From the NCBI GenBank assembly GCA_030248225.1, contig JASANE010019278.1:1-64000 (forward strand): a stretch of DNA of 64,000 bases, given 5' to 3'. The stretch is from Trileptium ribeirensis (lineage: Eukaryota; Nematoda; Enoplea; Enoplida; Thoracostomopsidae). Of the stretch, positions 12,501-25,739 are shown in pieces (positions within the stretch are counted from its first letter, which is position 1; each line of letters starts with the position of its first letter). The position numbers and the translations under genes are program-made. The notes under the pieces are model-generated. The model saw only the letters and a program-made list of their open reading frames with translations. It had not been told where the DNA came from and did not search any database.

Positions 12501-13560
12501 TAATGACTGTATCTAGGTTTTTCAGATTTGGTTATCTAGAGTCCAGCACATAGATTTCAGATACCTTTTCACATGTTTTCAATGGGATTAGAGTCAATGA
12601 ACCCCATTTCCACAGTAGCAGTTTAGTTAAGTATTGATTACATATGTCATGAATGGTATATATATATAGATTTTTATCATACTGAATACGATGTTTTGGT
12701 TAACTGGAGGCCGAGAACGATGCTGTGGTTATCTGCAGACCAGCACGAATATTTGATACTTTTTCATAGATTTTCTGAGGGTTTAGGGACAATGAACCTG
12801 GCTTCCTCAAACTGTCTTCAAGGTACCTGGGGGCACCAGGCCGAACTGGGGACACCTAGGCGCAAGAAACTCGCTTTCGCCTAGGTCCATTTTCGGGGAT
12901 CACTAGCTGAACTTGGTTAGGGGCTGAAAAACACGAAAACAGCATAAAGAGCTGAATCACAGTAAATATACAATAATAATGCACATTATGCAGTGAAACC
13001 CTATCGACTGAAGGCATTTTTAGATTGGTAGAATATAAGTTTATGGATTTTTTCAGTCCCATAAACAAAAACTGGAGTATTTTCTACCTCGTAGACAAAA
13101 ATTTGTCTAATTCTAGTAGTGCACAAAAAACTTCGGGGCTGAACTGAGGGGAAGCCAGCCTGGGTTCAGCTGTGGGGAGGCCGAAATTCCGGGTGGCACC
13201 TCCCATCCCGCCGTACGAAAGCCAGTGATCCCATTTTCCAAAATATGGTATATCCTCGGTAATTTGGTTGTGTATTGCGCACAGGGTACTATAAGAGTTG
13301 TCTGTATATGTTTTTGTAGGCTGAATACGGCAGTTTAGTTATTGAGAGTCCAGAACGAATATTATAATATGCCGTTTCAGAGGTTTTAATTGGGTTGAGG
13401 TTCATAAAACTCAATTATCAGAATATACCCTATTGACTAATTTGGTACAAAGCATCAAGAATAGCCTATATAAGTTTTTTCAGTACACTGAATACGATAG
13501 TTCGATTATCTAGAGAACAGCACAAATACTTCATGCGTTTTGAATTGTTTTCGGCGGATT
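12500..13560. repeat. Degenerate tandem repeat, ~190-200 bp unit, interrupted
   Basis: Variants of a unit containing ggttatctagagtccagcac recur near 12525, 12715, 13335 and 13505, followed each time by a related tail (tttca/ttttcatagattttcnngggtttag). The larger 12715-13335 spacing is explained by an interspersed repeat inserted at about 12840-13235. The copies are old and diverged. Confidence 0.55.
12840..13235 (-). repeat. Interspersed repeat copy A, inverted relative to copy B at 20.66 kb
   Basis: The reverse complement of this segment matches 20655-21010. Both contain ggctttc, ggtggca/ggtgcca, a segment reading atttcggcctc, ttttgcac/ttttgtgcac, then gtttcact, attgtatatttattgtgattca, gctnttttcgtgtttntcag and a gagtttctcgcc-like end. 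I see no coding potential. It is probably a non-autonomous transposon or SINE-like family. Confidence 0.6.
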
Positions 13561-15108
13561 TTGGATGGACGAGCTTTTGGTTTTCAATGGATCCAGGGTC
13601 CAGATGTTTTAGGGTTGCATATAGATTAACCACAGCCTGTTATTGGTGATTATACATCGTTCACGTTAATACATGTGCAGCTACTGCAGACTGTACGCAC
13701 AATGGTCGCTACGAATGCACACAAACAAATTTGACCGCAACAGAAACGCCGAGTGCGCGCTTCGTGCAACAGAAATTGCGATAGCTACATTAAGTGCAAC
13801 AGCACTAACCATTGAATGCGGCAGAGCAAATGTAACACACATTGCAGGCTGACACGAGTTTTGCATTTTGAACGTGCAGTGGAAACATCAGTTTACGTCC
13901 ACGAATGCAATCGCGTTGAACATTGTTCGTGCAAGGCTCAGTGTCGTTTCAAACAATTAATAAATTTTACTAAAACAAATTGTGTACGGAATGGTTTTTG
14001 TCATTGCCGTCGTCAATGTTACCACCTGATAAACGGTTGAAACCGATGCCTGAAATTGGAACCCTAATTGGTTACAATGTTGCTTTTGTGAGAGAAATGG
14101 TTGTCGCACTTGCCCATATTCGTGAAAATGGTGCTTGCTGATTTTGTAATTGTTTCCGTTATTCTTCAGTTTTTTTCAAAAATCCTACTGCGGTTTGCTC
14201 GATTTTCCAAACATTGCATATTGTCTATAAAATTTGTCACAGTTTTAACGAACTTTTGCTAGCAGCAGCTGTACAATGTTTAAAATGATAGATACTTAAT
14301 AACGAATAAAAAACTCTACGCAAAAGAGCTTAATAATATCTCGAAAACAATTAATTCGGTACCCGGAAAACCAATGCGATTAAACATTTTTCCGTAACAA
14401 GCTTTGCGACTCGATATTAGTTATAACAAAACAGTATAGTTGCTGAGGTCGCCTTAAGTTTATTTAAGCATAATCCTTAAAAACCGCATCGAGTTCATGA
14501 AATAATTTATGCGTTTATTAAAATTTTTTATAACCCTTGAAAACCACATAGCAAGCTGAGTAGCGCAACGTTATATCCTAACAAAAGTAACAGATTACAG
14601 CGTGGGTTCCGGAGCCACTGACTTAGGACAAGAATCATATAGAGATCTTAGCTTAGGATAAGGTTCGGGCTTAGTACATCGAGGACGCAGGACCCAATGG
14701 TGCACCTATTGGGAAGAGATCCGGACACCCCCTCCACCAAGATCTGTCGATAAATTAAGCCGCCGGGCTTCTCTTATAATAAAAAGCATTACTAGAAGAC
14801 ATATTTAAAAAGAGGTCGCCAATCTTTGACGGGCTGCATTAGAGCTTGAAGTAACGGTAGAGATCAATACAATAAATATATAAATTAGACAATGCAATAA
14901 GTTATAGATAGGCACGTTCTTATAAACTAAAATCAGTCGCTAAACAACCGCATCCCCTGGAATCGGAGTCAAAACCGCTTCTCAAAAGACTATCGAGACA
15001 CATCGCTATATATGCTGTTCTTTCGACAGCCTTGAATAACGGGGTTCATGGCATCTTTCCCAGAAGTAACAATTACCTTTTCACAAAATTTTTATCTGCC
15101 TTACTTAC
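13561..15108. other. Gene-free stretch
   Basis: No exon candidate with good splice sites was found. Around 13690-13930 short phrases such as gaatgcacac and gtgcaacag repeat loosely. The rest is unremarkable AT-rich sequence. Confidence 0.4.
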
Positions 15109-15246
15109 AGGTTTAGCGATTCTTTGCAATTTCTGCTTGTTGAAGTAACCCATGTAATAGCTACTGTTAATATATAAAACATGATTTTCACTCTTCCGTA
15201 TAATTAAATAGTTTTGCGTACCATACATTTGCAAATGCTGCTGTTG
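15109..15246 (-). CDS. Candidate host exon e5 (46 codons, phase 0 to 0)
   Basis: Reading the minus strand, an acceptor aaattgttttcag precedes 138 nt with one open frame, and a strong donor cct|GTAAGTAAGG follows. The predicted peptide begins QQQHLQMYGTQNYLIIRKS and ends FNKQKLQRIAKP; its alternation of aromatic and basic residues looks like normal protein. A second donor, aaaag|GTAATTG, lies 32 nt further on and would add a lysine-rich tail. Phase 0 at both ends fits the upstream exon candidates at 17221 and 20186. I do not recognise the protein family. An unrelated open stretch flanked by chance splice sites remains possible, but the phase agreement across five candidates argues against it. 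Confidence 0.5.
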
Positions 15247-17220
15247 CTGAAAACAATTTGGTGCTTGCAATATTTTAAGACATTGTAAAATGATATATAC
15301 CTCGAATATATGTGCGATTAGGCGTGACTTTGCAGTCCAGCTTTGCAACATATGAAAACTGGTATTCGTATAATGATGGTAAGGCGATAGATTGGTTGAG
15401 TGTATCATGTTTTAATAGGACACAATAATCTATTTATCGAGAGCATTGTTGAATGCAACGTTAGAATATACGAATACAAAGTTTGCAATATATTTTTACA
15501 CCATTACGGTAAACTGTGTTTTATTTTATGAGAAAGAACTCGCTACATTGCCTCAAATTTTAAAAAGTCCCGCTCAACAAACTGCAAAAGAATTCACAAT
15601 CTATATATCACCGTTGTCACAATTCGTTACTAAACACTAAATTCATTTTTTATTTAAAAACGAACCACCAATACTGTTTGCGCTGCACCGGGCGATTGAT
15701 GGGGTCAATACAAAGTTGACTTGAGAGAGGTAGACATATGGATGAACAAATTGACATATTGTTATGATATGACAATATTAAATATCAACGTTTACAACTA
15801 CTGTTTTAAATATAAATAACTTTCTGCTGAATGACAATAAACTAAGATTGTTCAGAAGTAAAATTACTGCAAAACTTCCACAATATTCTCCCAAGAAGAT
15901 GTATAAATTTAAACCTTGTTTCGATTTGGATTGTGAAACCCATCAGACTTTGAATTTTCTCGATTAAAAATGAACAGAACTTAATCGGATTGCTATTGAA
16001 CACGTCGTTTTAAATTAGTCGTTTTCGAAGTTTGAAACTATCTTAATTTGGCGTAAAAAATTGTTTAATGTCCCGATTATTTTGTTTTGCCGAATACAGT
16101 TTTTACTTAACTTTTCGCCCGCGAAATGGATGCAATATGTAGTACCTGCCGTATTATGCGGATTTATTCCATTTTCGTGAAAGTAAATTTGCGAACACGG
16201 TTTGTACCAACAATACAATCGAAACGATATTTTTCTGTGCCAAATAAATCAGGGCCCAAACTCATTCCAGATAGACCGATTTAAAATGGTCTGTCCATAA
16301 GTGAGCCGATTTAAATGGACGCGTCGTAAATCGGGAAATGTCAAAGCTGATCGGGTTAGACTGCCCAACTCAAAATGAGTGTTAATTTTAATTTTAACTG
16401 TCTTCTGAAGAACATTTCGCAGTAGTGCCAGCATGCTTTGTTTAACACATACATATGGGAAACGAAGGCTTTATAGTACCGGAGATGAAAAGAAAAATAC
16501 AAGCACCTGCCTGTTTAGCATAACGCTATATAAATTAGCTGTGGTCGTCTGTATCTTGGCAGCGCCTTGAGCGATCTGGCATGAATTACACTCGATTATT
16601 TCGTCCACACGCCCCTAGCAAGGCAACAAAAATGTTCAGCCAACATTCCGCCTTCCCGAGTGTGAAGGTGCAAGAACCATTCGTCTTGCAGAAGACTTGG
16701 TATTTACAAATACGTTTCCTACGTAAGGCGTACGTTTTATCCATTTCTCTTTCTCCGAAGTGGTCAATTCTGCGCGCAAGAATGAAGCATGATTGTGAGC
16801 CTGATGCAGCAACCAAGGGGATTATACACCATGATTATTCGTAGGCTTAAATAAACGCATCTAAACGGGTTAAACCTGTTTTCTGATGTTCAGCCGGTGC
16901 GTTTCGCGCTGTATTCCATGGTCGGGACAACTCATCCTTCCGTCATGCTTTTCATGAGGGGACAGTGCTCCTTCCGGGAAATCAAAAGGGGACAACATCG
17001 AGGGTAGACAAATTGACCCATAACAAAATACTACAGGAGACATTTATCTTCCCTATTGAAATGCTGGGGATAGATGTACTGTCCCCATCAAATAGACTGA
17101 GACATCGCTAAACGTACCGCAATATCGTTTTCAGCTTACAGTGAATAAGCTGAACAGTGTCATAGTCTTCAATAAAAATCATGTACTCTTGGCGTTACTT
17201 ATAGACAGGAATCTACTAAC
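15247..17220. other. Intron-like stretch without recognised genes
   Basis: Opposed open frames at 16581-16844 overlap on both strands, but neither shows a family motif or flanking splice sites. The remainder is AT-rich and non-coding in appearance. Confidence 0.4.
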
Positions 17221-17289
17221 CTTTTGATCACCATCTCGGCACTCGTATAATTCGAATCCAAGAAATTCGTCAAGGTTATGAAATGATCT
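17221..17289 (-). CDS. Candidate host exon e4 (23 codons, phase 0 to 0)
   Basis: On the minus strand, cccaactcaccag precedes 69 nt that read as RSFHNLDEFLGFELYECRDG plus three residues, followed by the donor aaaag|GTTAGTAG. The frame is open throughout, and the 23 codons keep phase 0 at both ends, matching candidate e3 upstream and e5 downstream. The acceptor tract is only moderately pyrimidine-rich. The family is unrecognised. Confidence 0.45.
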
Positions 17290-20185
17290 CTGGTGAGTTG
17301 GGCTTTTCCGTTAAATTGTGTTTGTAAAATTGACTCAGATGTAGCAGTAGTCTAAAACGAATACCGTCCTACATATAACGATAATACCAGGGACTCGAAA
17401 TTCCGGTTACGGTGGCAAAAAATTCGGTTGCCAGAAGCAGTTAATATTTGTGCAAATTGCAATACTGGTTTAGTGCCTCTTTTGGATATCTCTATCTCAC
17501 GGAGTAACATAAATTGTAGTTCTGGCGAAAAACATGCAAAACGCATGGCCTCTACTTCTTCTGCCACTTGTTTCACTACCAAATTTAATACGGTTAAGTT
17601 CCAGTTTCGTTTTAAATTCACAACCCTAATTTCTGGTTCCGATTCCAGCAAATTTTGATTCCAATCATGTTATACTCCATGGTGAACATTTCCAAATCAA
17701 AACTGACTGCCAAACAAAGTCATAAGTACAACCCTATTATTTTATTTTTGTCATTTGTGTAGGATATAAACAAAATATTTTGGGTCCTTGTACTTCGTTC
17801 AAGTACCTATAAATAGCCCTTTTAAATTATCATCAGCCAATTATAGGCCTCTACTAAAAAGTTTATAAGGTACAAGGATGTAGCGCGCGGAGTCTATATT
17901 TACACGCCTACAATTCGTAAATTTGGAGCCCTTGGTTGAACAGACGACGCCACCTAAATTTTTACAAGCAATCGACAAATGTTCAGCGATAGTGTTCATT
18001 TTTTATAAAAATTGCTGTATTATACTGCGTAAATCCGTCCAAGCTTGACCGACACAAAAACACCTAGTGACTCTCAAAGCAAAGATATAAGAAACGGTGT
18101 TGCTACTGCTGGCTTTAGTTATTATATAATCGTTCCAAATTCAGTTTGCTGAGCCTCTTTGACAACAACAATTATACACCGACAATACTTCAATAGCAGT
18201 GCTACGACAACTTTAATCATCTAGTAACTCTATCGAGATTGCAGAACGTAGTGAAGCATAAATACACCTACACCTTTTGCGTACACATACAATGAGCTGT
18301 CAATAGCATACGTCGATATGCTATATGTGAATATCACACAATACAGCACAAGTTAGAACAAAGCTAACAACAGCAATAAGTTTCTCTAAAACCCCTGAGT
18401 GCAAGCTATCAGCAACGTAACACGACGTGACAGTAAAATTAGGAATTTTGGGGCCATGAACCATGGCGGCGCCATACATATAGAACCATGGGTCGCAGAG
18501 CAAAATCAACACCAACAATAAGTTTGCCATGTCCGAAACCTCCAAGCAAAACTCTTCAGCCGTCCAGTACGTAAGAACAAATTTTCAAATTTTGGGTCGA
18601 GGAACCATTGGGGCGCCATACCCCCGTACCTCAAACCCCATAAATCCAGAACCTGAGCCATAATCGAAAAACAAAAAAAGCAACGGCATTTATTATTTTA
18701 CCATGACATAAAACCATCCAGACAAAAACATTCGAGACAAAAACATTCGATTGTTGAGATAAAAATAACCTTGCTTCCGTGAAGGGTGCTAAAATGGGGT
18801 AAAATGGGGCCAAAAACCCACATTTTGACCCCTGACCCCGAAACCAGACCCCAAATCAAAAATGTTCGGGACTGAACACGGTAAATCGGCTATGCCGGTT
18901 CGAATGAGCTAAAGATCATGCAAATCGTTCAGGCGTTCTCGAGTTATGGCCGATCACACACACACATACGGAATCTAAAAGATTTCACCCCTGCAACATG
19001 CAATCTCCACTACGAAAGAAATTTCTACTTCTTTCCCCAATGACCAAAAAGACAAAACTTTTGAAAATTAAAAATCACAAATTTTAAAAAATATAACTTT
19101 AGAAATAATTTTTTTTAATTTGTGATTTTTAATTGTCACCTCGTGGAACACCAACACTTGCCTTTATTTGATGCATATTAAGCAAAAGCAGCTGCTTTTA
19201 CCGTATTCAGCAATCCCAAAAATCTATAAACATATTCTAATGACCTACATACTTCTATATCGAAAAAATGGCAAGTTCTCACTCTTTTTGGTGACAAAAT
19301 TTACCTAACTTTGCAACGGCCCGATCCCAGAGTCAATAACCCGCCTAACCTGTGTTTAAACACAGAAACCATCGTATTTAACGTAGTAAATTGCCATATA
19401 GTACTACCGTTCGCTCCCAACAATCAAAAAACTTGCTCTGTAAAAAAATTAAATATTTCATTTTTCTGGTGAAAATTTAAATAACTGTGGCTCGTTGCTC
19501 AAAAACGACGGTTCCGACAAAAATGATTAGCAGCAATGATGTAGTAGCACTCGACGAGAGGATTCGGTTTCATTTTCGATTCGATGGCTCCGGCATTAGT
19601 TATAACATAAAATGTTGTTTGACGCCCATGTAAAAATCAGTCTCCACTGCGTGTCAGTTTTGTTAAATTATATATGTAGGAAATGTCGTGAGCAGCGCAA
19701 ATACAATGTTAGGTGTACCACTACATTTAATCACGTGTCGAATAAAGAATTGCGAAAATTTATTAATCTGCGGAAGGGTTATGCGTCAAACAGACGGAAA
19801 AACAAGATTTTTGCCGTAATTAGACGGTACTTAAGGAAACTCCGCTGGCTTCGTTTGAAACATTGAAAACTTTGCTGCAATGCCATCAGCCAAATTAGCT
19901 TTCGCTGGATAAAATTTGAGGGTACCATAAGTTGCGTCTGGCCTAAAAGGTTGAAAGTAGAAAAGTCTTAAAACATATTCAGTGCCCCTACGTATAAATT
20001 ACAAATCGATGACATTTTATGAAGTGATCAAGTCACATGTCCAGAAACAAGATGGCATATAATATTTGAACAAAACTAGGGTTTTGCTGGATATGGTAGA
20101 ATATCGTTACCCATGTCTTGCGCACCATAACAATATGAAAACCCAAAATTTGCATATAGCCATTTCAAAAAACATGTTCACGTAC
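17290..20185. other. Intron-like stretch with short repeats
   Basis: 17380-17650 contains decayed ttccggtt phrases like those ending the hAT-like copies elsewhere. 18430-18640 contains an imperfect direct repeat (cgaggaaccattggggcgccatac with a relative about 145 bp earlier), followed by a tail ending gagttatggccgatcacaca. I see no gene. Confidence 0.45.
19066..19134. repeat. AT-rich inverted repeat
   Basis: aattaaaaatcacaaattt is followed about 25 bp later by its reverse complement aaatttgtgatttttaatt. The arms are about 26 bp including A/T runs. This could be a small MITE or a decayed foldback; no target duplication was identified. Confidence 0.6.
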
Positions 20186-20319
20186 CATTAATTTTAATTT
20201 ATCCAGCCAAAATCTAACAATATGTTTCACAATAGAAATCCCAAGAGCCTGGTCACCAACGCCGTTGTTGCGGAAGTGTAATTCCATTCCATAACCGGTG
20301 CTGTCTGGTTGATTTATTG
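20186..20319 (-). CDS. Candidate host exon e3 (134 nt, phase 1 to 0)
   Basis: On the minus strand, attcttgtatttgcag is a strong acceptor and aatg|GTACGTG is a plausible donor. Between them are 2 nt followed by 44 open codons, with peptide pieces INQPDSTGYGMELHFRNNGV, GDQALGISIVKHIVRFW and LDKLKLM. The first two bases (CA) complete the single T left by candidate e2 to give a serine codon, and the exon ends in phase 0 as e4 needs. The peptide has balanced composition and an amphipathic helix-like end. I do not recognise the family. Confidence 0.55.
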
Positions 20320-20654
20320 CTGCAAATACAAGAATAACCGACTTTCCAAAATACATTCCGGTAGTCAATTATACTACACCAGTAAGCATATTTTTGTGCA
20401 AAATTTATTTGGGATGAGAAACTTTACTTAAATTTAACATAAACTGTATGCGCTTTCACAGTCTTTCCTGGAATTAAACTACCAAACACTGTTACTTACT
20501 GCGACAAAATTAACTAGCCACCATAAAAATCACTTTAGATTTTTTGATACATGTACCTAAGCCAGTACTTTGTGTCAAAATATAGTCGGATAAATGACGA
20601 AACCATTAAATAATAACTTATTTCGATTTAAGACAATACGTAGAATGGTTTAGA

Positions 20655-21010
20655 AGCGGGCTTTCAAACAGAAGGGGTGAGGGGGTGGCATCCCCAGGTA
20701 TTTCGGCCTCAACCCCCCCTACGTGGTTCCAGTTCAACCTCAGGTATTTTTTGCACAACTAAGAAATAAGCATTTTTTTTCTGTGAGGCAAAAATATGTT
20801 AATTTGTCCTTCTAGAACTTAAAATTATCTAAATTTTTTACCTGTGGGGCTAAAAACACAATAGCTGCCGTCAATATATAGAGTTTCACTACATTGTATC
20901 ATTGTATATTTATTGTGATTCAACCATTTATGCTATTTCCGTGTTTGTCAGTCCTCCCGTTCAACCTAGGAGGAGCTGAGTTTCTCGCCTTCAAGTGCCC
21001 CGCAGTTCGA
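20655..21010 (+). repeat. Interspersed repeat copy B, inverted relative to copy A at 12.84 kb
   Basis: This is the plus-orientation copy of the family described at 12840-13235. Shared blocks run in the same order, including atttcggcctc, gtttcactaca, attgtatatttattgtgatt and cgtgtttgtcag. Confidence 0.6.
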
Positions 21011-22376
21011 TCTGGAGGCCTCAGTTCGGTTCCCCGAGCTTACTGCGGAGACAGTAGGGAAAGCCAGAGGTATGAGCTTTTGACCCGACTTGATAGACAC
21101 CACTCAAGTTTACCCGACTTTTGGGGACCTCAATAAAAGAATAATATTTCGGCATCAATGACAGCGGCATACGAAGTTCGATAATATATAGTTTTCTATC
21201 CTATCGACCTATGCTACGCTTGAATGGTGACATTAATAAAAAGTGAGTTCTTAAGGATTATTCCACATATCCACCAACCTACGCAAAGGCCTTGAAGGCA
21301 ATGTTAAGATATTAAACAACGTTGATAATTAATTAGTGACTTCGGATAGAATCATGAATACAATGCATTAATTAAAATTTTTCTTCAAAGTCGACGCTCA
21401 AAGACAGAAGCGAATTAGGATGGCGCGAAAGTACGAATGTAGTCGCGTGCTGTAATAATTTAAGTAGTGCTAAAGTCCATCTCGTCTATAAAACACTCCA
21501 TATACAAAATTACATCCATTTCTGGCGAAGGCGTCGTACTCGTCCTCACGAACTAGGGACAAGAATGTGGCGTATAAAAAATAGGATTCTAGAAACTTAT
21601 GACATGGTATAAATTGATTTAGTTGCAAATACGATACAGGCATCTATTTTGCACAAAAAACAAACCCTGAGTCTAAGAAGTCATACTAACACAGCATCAT
21701 TTGACGAACTTTAATATTTTATACCATCGAATGTTTCCAAGATCACACCTTAGATTGCGATGTTGATATCAACATATAATTTTCAACAAAAATTGTGGTG
21801 TGGGGTCAGTAAAACTCATTGTTTCAAAGGTATAGTTCTTGAAACTCTGAGATATACATTTATGTAGGTGCTACCAAAATAAGTTAATACCGCATGACCG
21901 CGTAGGTCGACAGTTTCGAGAAAGGATTTTGAGGAACAATATTACCAAGGGGTATGATAAATATGTCAAAATTGAAAGTGGGTTATAATAGCTAAACGTA
22001 CAGTTACGCACAGAATTGAAAGAAAATCGTTTGCTAAATGTTTGTGAACAGATTCAAATAGTTCGTGAACTAATCGTAAACAGCACCCAGACAATTAGTT
22101 GATTCTGTTATATTTCTGCTCGTAACTGTACATCTTCATAGATGTATCTTGTTCTGACCTGTCATTATTAATTTCAAGCAGTTAGTGATTTCTACAATAT
22201 ATAGATTTCAATCAGAGTTGCAACTTTTCAAAATTAATACCCGCACCTGGACTTTGCAAAATAAAATAAACGGACCCGGACCTTGCCAAATAAAATAACC
22301 AAACCCGGAACCTAAATTTTTAATAATCAATACCCAGGGCCGCGGACTACGCGATAAATGATAAACATTTGTATAT
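21011..22376. other. Gene-free stretch
   Basis: AT-rich sequence without recognisable coding or splice-bounded exons. 22230-22345 carries loose acccgga/ccggacc phrases similar to the hAT-like family that follows. Confidence 0.4.
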
Positions 22377-23532
22377 CAGGGAGTAACCGGAATTCCGGTT
22401 CCGGCGAAAATAGTGTTCCGGTTGCGGTTCCGGCAAAGGGCAAAAACCATACCGGAACCGGAACTCCATTTTAAAATTTTGTTTGAAATTTTCCTCATTT
22501 TTGCTTCATCTGTGATCCAAACATATGTAATATATATTATACAATGATCAAGCTCCAATGCAACCAAGCAAAAGAAAAGATTAACTAAGCAATTTGCCGT
22601 GTGAAACGTAAGCAGGTCGCATAATTTCAGTAGGAATTTTTCATAATAACCTGCAGGAGTTTGTTAACAAATCAAAGCCAGGTCGATGCTGGTAGCAGCT
22701 ATTTTACACATTCCGAAGTCTGCCGGGTACGTTTGAATTAAAACAGTCCAACTCGGTAACAAAGCATTGCTTACGTAGAAGTACTTTGCGTATGCTTGGT
22801 TAACATAAATTGTGTCAATCACCAGCCAGTGCGCTTGTAAACTTTGTAAATCAATCTAAATTGAAGTAAAGTAACGTTATCTGCAACGCAGCCAGAAACT
22901 GCTTTCTTGGCCATGACCTGTATTTTTTGAAACTGTGCGAGCAGTATCACAGTGTGTCTCATTTGTAGCATACTGATTAGAAAATTATTATGATCTAACT
23001 GACGGACACTGTGTGTCCAAGGCTAGCCTAAACAGTGTCTCTGACCACTGATCAGAAAATTACCTTCTATCTATTATTTTCTCTTAGAATCATATAAACC
23101 AATAATTTTAAGTTTCCTACAGAAGAACATGCAACAAACGTATGTGTAGTAAAGGGAGGCGACTGGAGACAGAGCGAAAGTGTGTATTCTACGCTCCAAG
23201 CTTTGTAAGCACATTCGATTTGACGCAGTATACGCAATGGTGTATAGTGGAAGACATTTTTTGCTCTGAATGTCCAAAAACCGACATATTTGATCGATAA
23301 ATAAGCATTATTAGCTTCCTCAGTCTCTTTAAAGTTTCAGAAAGGCAATAATACCATCACAATACATTAAGTTTAATGTAAAAGTTATTTTTAATGCATT
23401 TTAAATCCAATGTCCCTTCATTTCTTCCATCATCTGTTTTACTATATATAAATTTCGAAGACCAGGTTCCGGTTCCGGATACGGTTTAAATAGACGGTTC
23501 CGGTAGCTGGTTTCGGTTCCGGTTATTCCCTG
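22377..23532. mobile_element. hAT-like non-autonomous DNA transposon, copy 1
   Basis: It starts CAGGGAGTAACCGGAATTCC and ends ccggttattccctg, so the termini are inverted (CAGGGARTAACCGG). The interior is shared in order with copies 2 and 3: aaaattttgtttgaaattttcc, acatatgtaatatata, aatgatcaagctccaa, cctgcaggag, caactcggtaac and ctgtattttttgaaactgtgcgagcagta. There is no transposase. The CAGGG terminus suggests the hAT superfamily, but I cannot find a matching 8-bp duplication. Confidence 0.75.
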
Positions 23533-25337
23533 CAATACTTATATATTGCACACTTGTGAACCGTACGATTCAAAGTGAACCTTATGATGGCCGACAGAGT
23601 ATGATGATAGTTCAAATTGCCCGAGCACCAAGTTATGCTTTCGCACCTTTGTCAATACTGAAAACTTAAATGCACGAAGCATTGCCTTGAATCCTTTCAG
23701 TAAATGAAGAAAAACGAATGAATTGGTAACATTGAAATGGAGCTTATATGGCGGTACGCTGTTCTTAAAATGTTCCTTTCGTTATTTATTTTTCTAATAA
23801 AACATTTGGAACAGCGTGAAATTGGTTTTACCGAACAGGAAACATAGGACAGAATATTGTAGTACATTCAACGACCGTTCAGAAAGATGAACCTTTGTAC
23901 CGCGACTAAGAGAACCGCTAGGTATAGATTTTGTTGTTTAGGCAGAGGGTTTTGTCGTATTTTCCATTGAGAATGCAGCACATCAGTCTGCCGAGCCGAG
24001 CGTAAATGCTAAATGCTCGATCCGGCGCCTCATCAAAATGGGTAAATTTCTCCGCTAAAGCGAAATATTATTTTCCCCATTCTTGATAAGTTAATTTTAA
24101 TATACACAATAACGTTATACATTTACTTCCATATTTGTGTTTAGGGAAAGTCTGAAAAGTTAGAAAATATGGTACCAAAGTTCTCCTACCGGGACCTATA
24201 AGCTGAATTAGGAAAACCCTTACCATGGCAGCCCCAAAACTACTCTAGTACACGAGTATAGGCACTCGAACGACAATTTTAGGACACAATTGAGTCGAGA
24301 TTAAAACCAGAAGTGTGTCGATATATGTATCCAATTTTGTACCCCATGTCACGATTTGTACCTTCGCCGACCATGTCACGAGAGTACCCGACCATGACAC
24401 AAGGACACGGTGCAGTGAAGCCTTGTTACTAGAAAAGTTTCGTAGGTACATAGGACACGTTGTTGTAAACTGGTTATTGATTTTGACAAGGGAGTTACTC
24501 GTATCTGTTGTCATAAATTGTTCATACGTATGCGTGAGTAGAAAAGTGTTGCGTCGCACTAAGTTGGAGTCGTACCTGGAAAGAACCTCAACCGTAGTCT
24601 TGTATATTCTTGAATACTAGTACCATCGTATAATTACATTGCGTTTAATTCGTTCATTGTATCAGGGTTTTCTCGCTGGAGCAAAATAAAAATTGCACTT
24701 TTTGTCTCAAATGAAAACTGCAATCCCTTTTCTCAAAAGTGCAAGCTTTCAATTTTTAACGGTTGGTTAGGGGGTATATACTTTGCTACAAATGCTAAAA
24801 ATTTTCGTCCCCCTATTCCATTATTTTAATGCTTTGGTTAGAGTCCAGCTGTTGCAGTTGCAGATGATGAGGGCTGATTCTGAAATTAAAAGTATAAACA
24901 TAATATATATGTGTCATGTCGACTATCAAGAATCAAAGTTTCACATGTCAAAAATCTTGCGCTTTTTGGGTTATTTTCTCAAATTTTGGCCCAAATCACA
25001 AAGAGAAAATTGCACCTTTGCCCCAAAATCAAAAGTGAACTCATCCATTTCAAAAGTACAGATTGCATAAAAAAGGTGCAAAAAACCCCTGCATTGTATG
25101 ACCTTTGTTTAGCGCATCATTGTCTCAATTCGTATAGCGACTGATTTGTTGCTATATCCACTGATTTGTTGCTAACGCAGTTGTTTAGTTTTAGTCGAAT
25201 CGAATCCGTTCTCCCCTTTCGTATCCCGTTAGCGTACGCCTGCCGTGCGTGCCTTCGTTTAGCCGCCTTTTAGCTTACCTGAACTTATTTAACTGGAGTT
25301 TCCTAATTCCGAGCGAGCCGTTAGTCAACTGATAACT
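23533..25337. other. Gene-free stretch
   Basis: Overlapping frames at 24245-24620 on both strands come from repeated ccatgtcacgagagtacccg-like phrases and have no protein signature. An acceptor-like gtttaagttttcag near 23660 on the minus strand precedes an open stretch with no convincing donor. Confidence 0.4.
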
Positions 25338-25735
25338 GAACGTCCCCTTAAGTCCTGTATCAAGTAATATAAGCGCAGATATCGTCGTTTAAGAAGTGTC
25401 TGGGTGAAGTTCGGACGAATTCAAGCCGCGATTTATACAGCTGTGATGGTCCCATATGAAAAAAGTCGAAGACTCCGATCTATGTATGATGATATCCCGA
25501 CCCCGACAGTTCTGGCGATTTTATAACTGAACCTCGCCTCAACGTCCCCTTAAGTCCCGTACCGAGTAAGATAAGCACAGCTATCGTCGTTTAAGAAGTG
25601 CCTGGGTGAAGTTCGGACGAACTCACGCCGCGATTTATGCAGCTGTGAGTGTCCCATATGAAAAAACTCGAATACTCCGATCTATGCATGATGATTTCCC
25701 CGACCCCGACAGTTTTGCCGTACCCGTGATTCCGT
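25338..25735. repeat. Tandem duplication, 206-bp period
   Basis: aacgtccccttaagtcc recurs 206 bp later, and the two copies stay aligned through cgtcgtttaagaagtg, ctgggtgaagttcggacgaa, gccgcgatttat, cagctgtga and cgaccccgacagtt. Identity is high with scattered substitutions. The segment is less AT-rich than its surroundings. I see no ORF in it; it could be part of an LTR or a structured non-coding repeat. Confidence 0.75.
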
Positions 25736-25739
25736 GTAC

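Noticed and set aside
16586..16844. Opposed ORFs of 76 and 87 codons
   Set aside because: Open on both strands, without family motifs or splice signals, so probably chance.
23560..23665. Minus-strand exon after gtttaagttttcag with about 25-35 open codons
   Set aside because: No acceptable donor in a phase that joins the neighbouring candidates.
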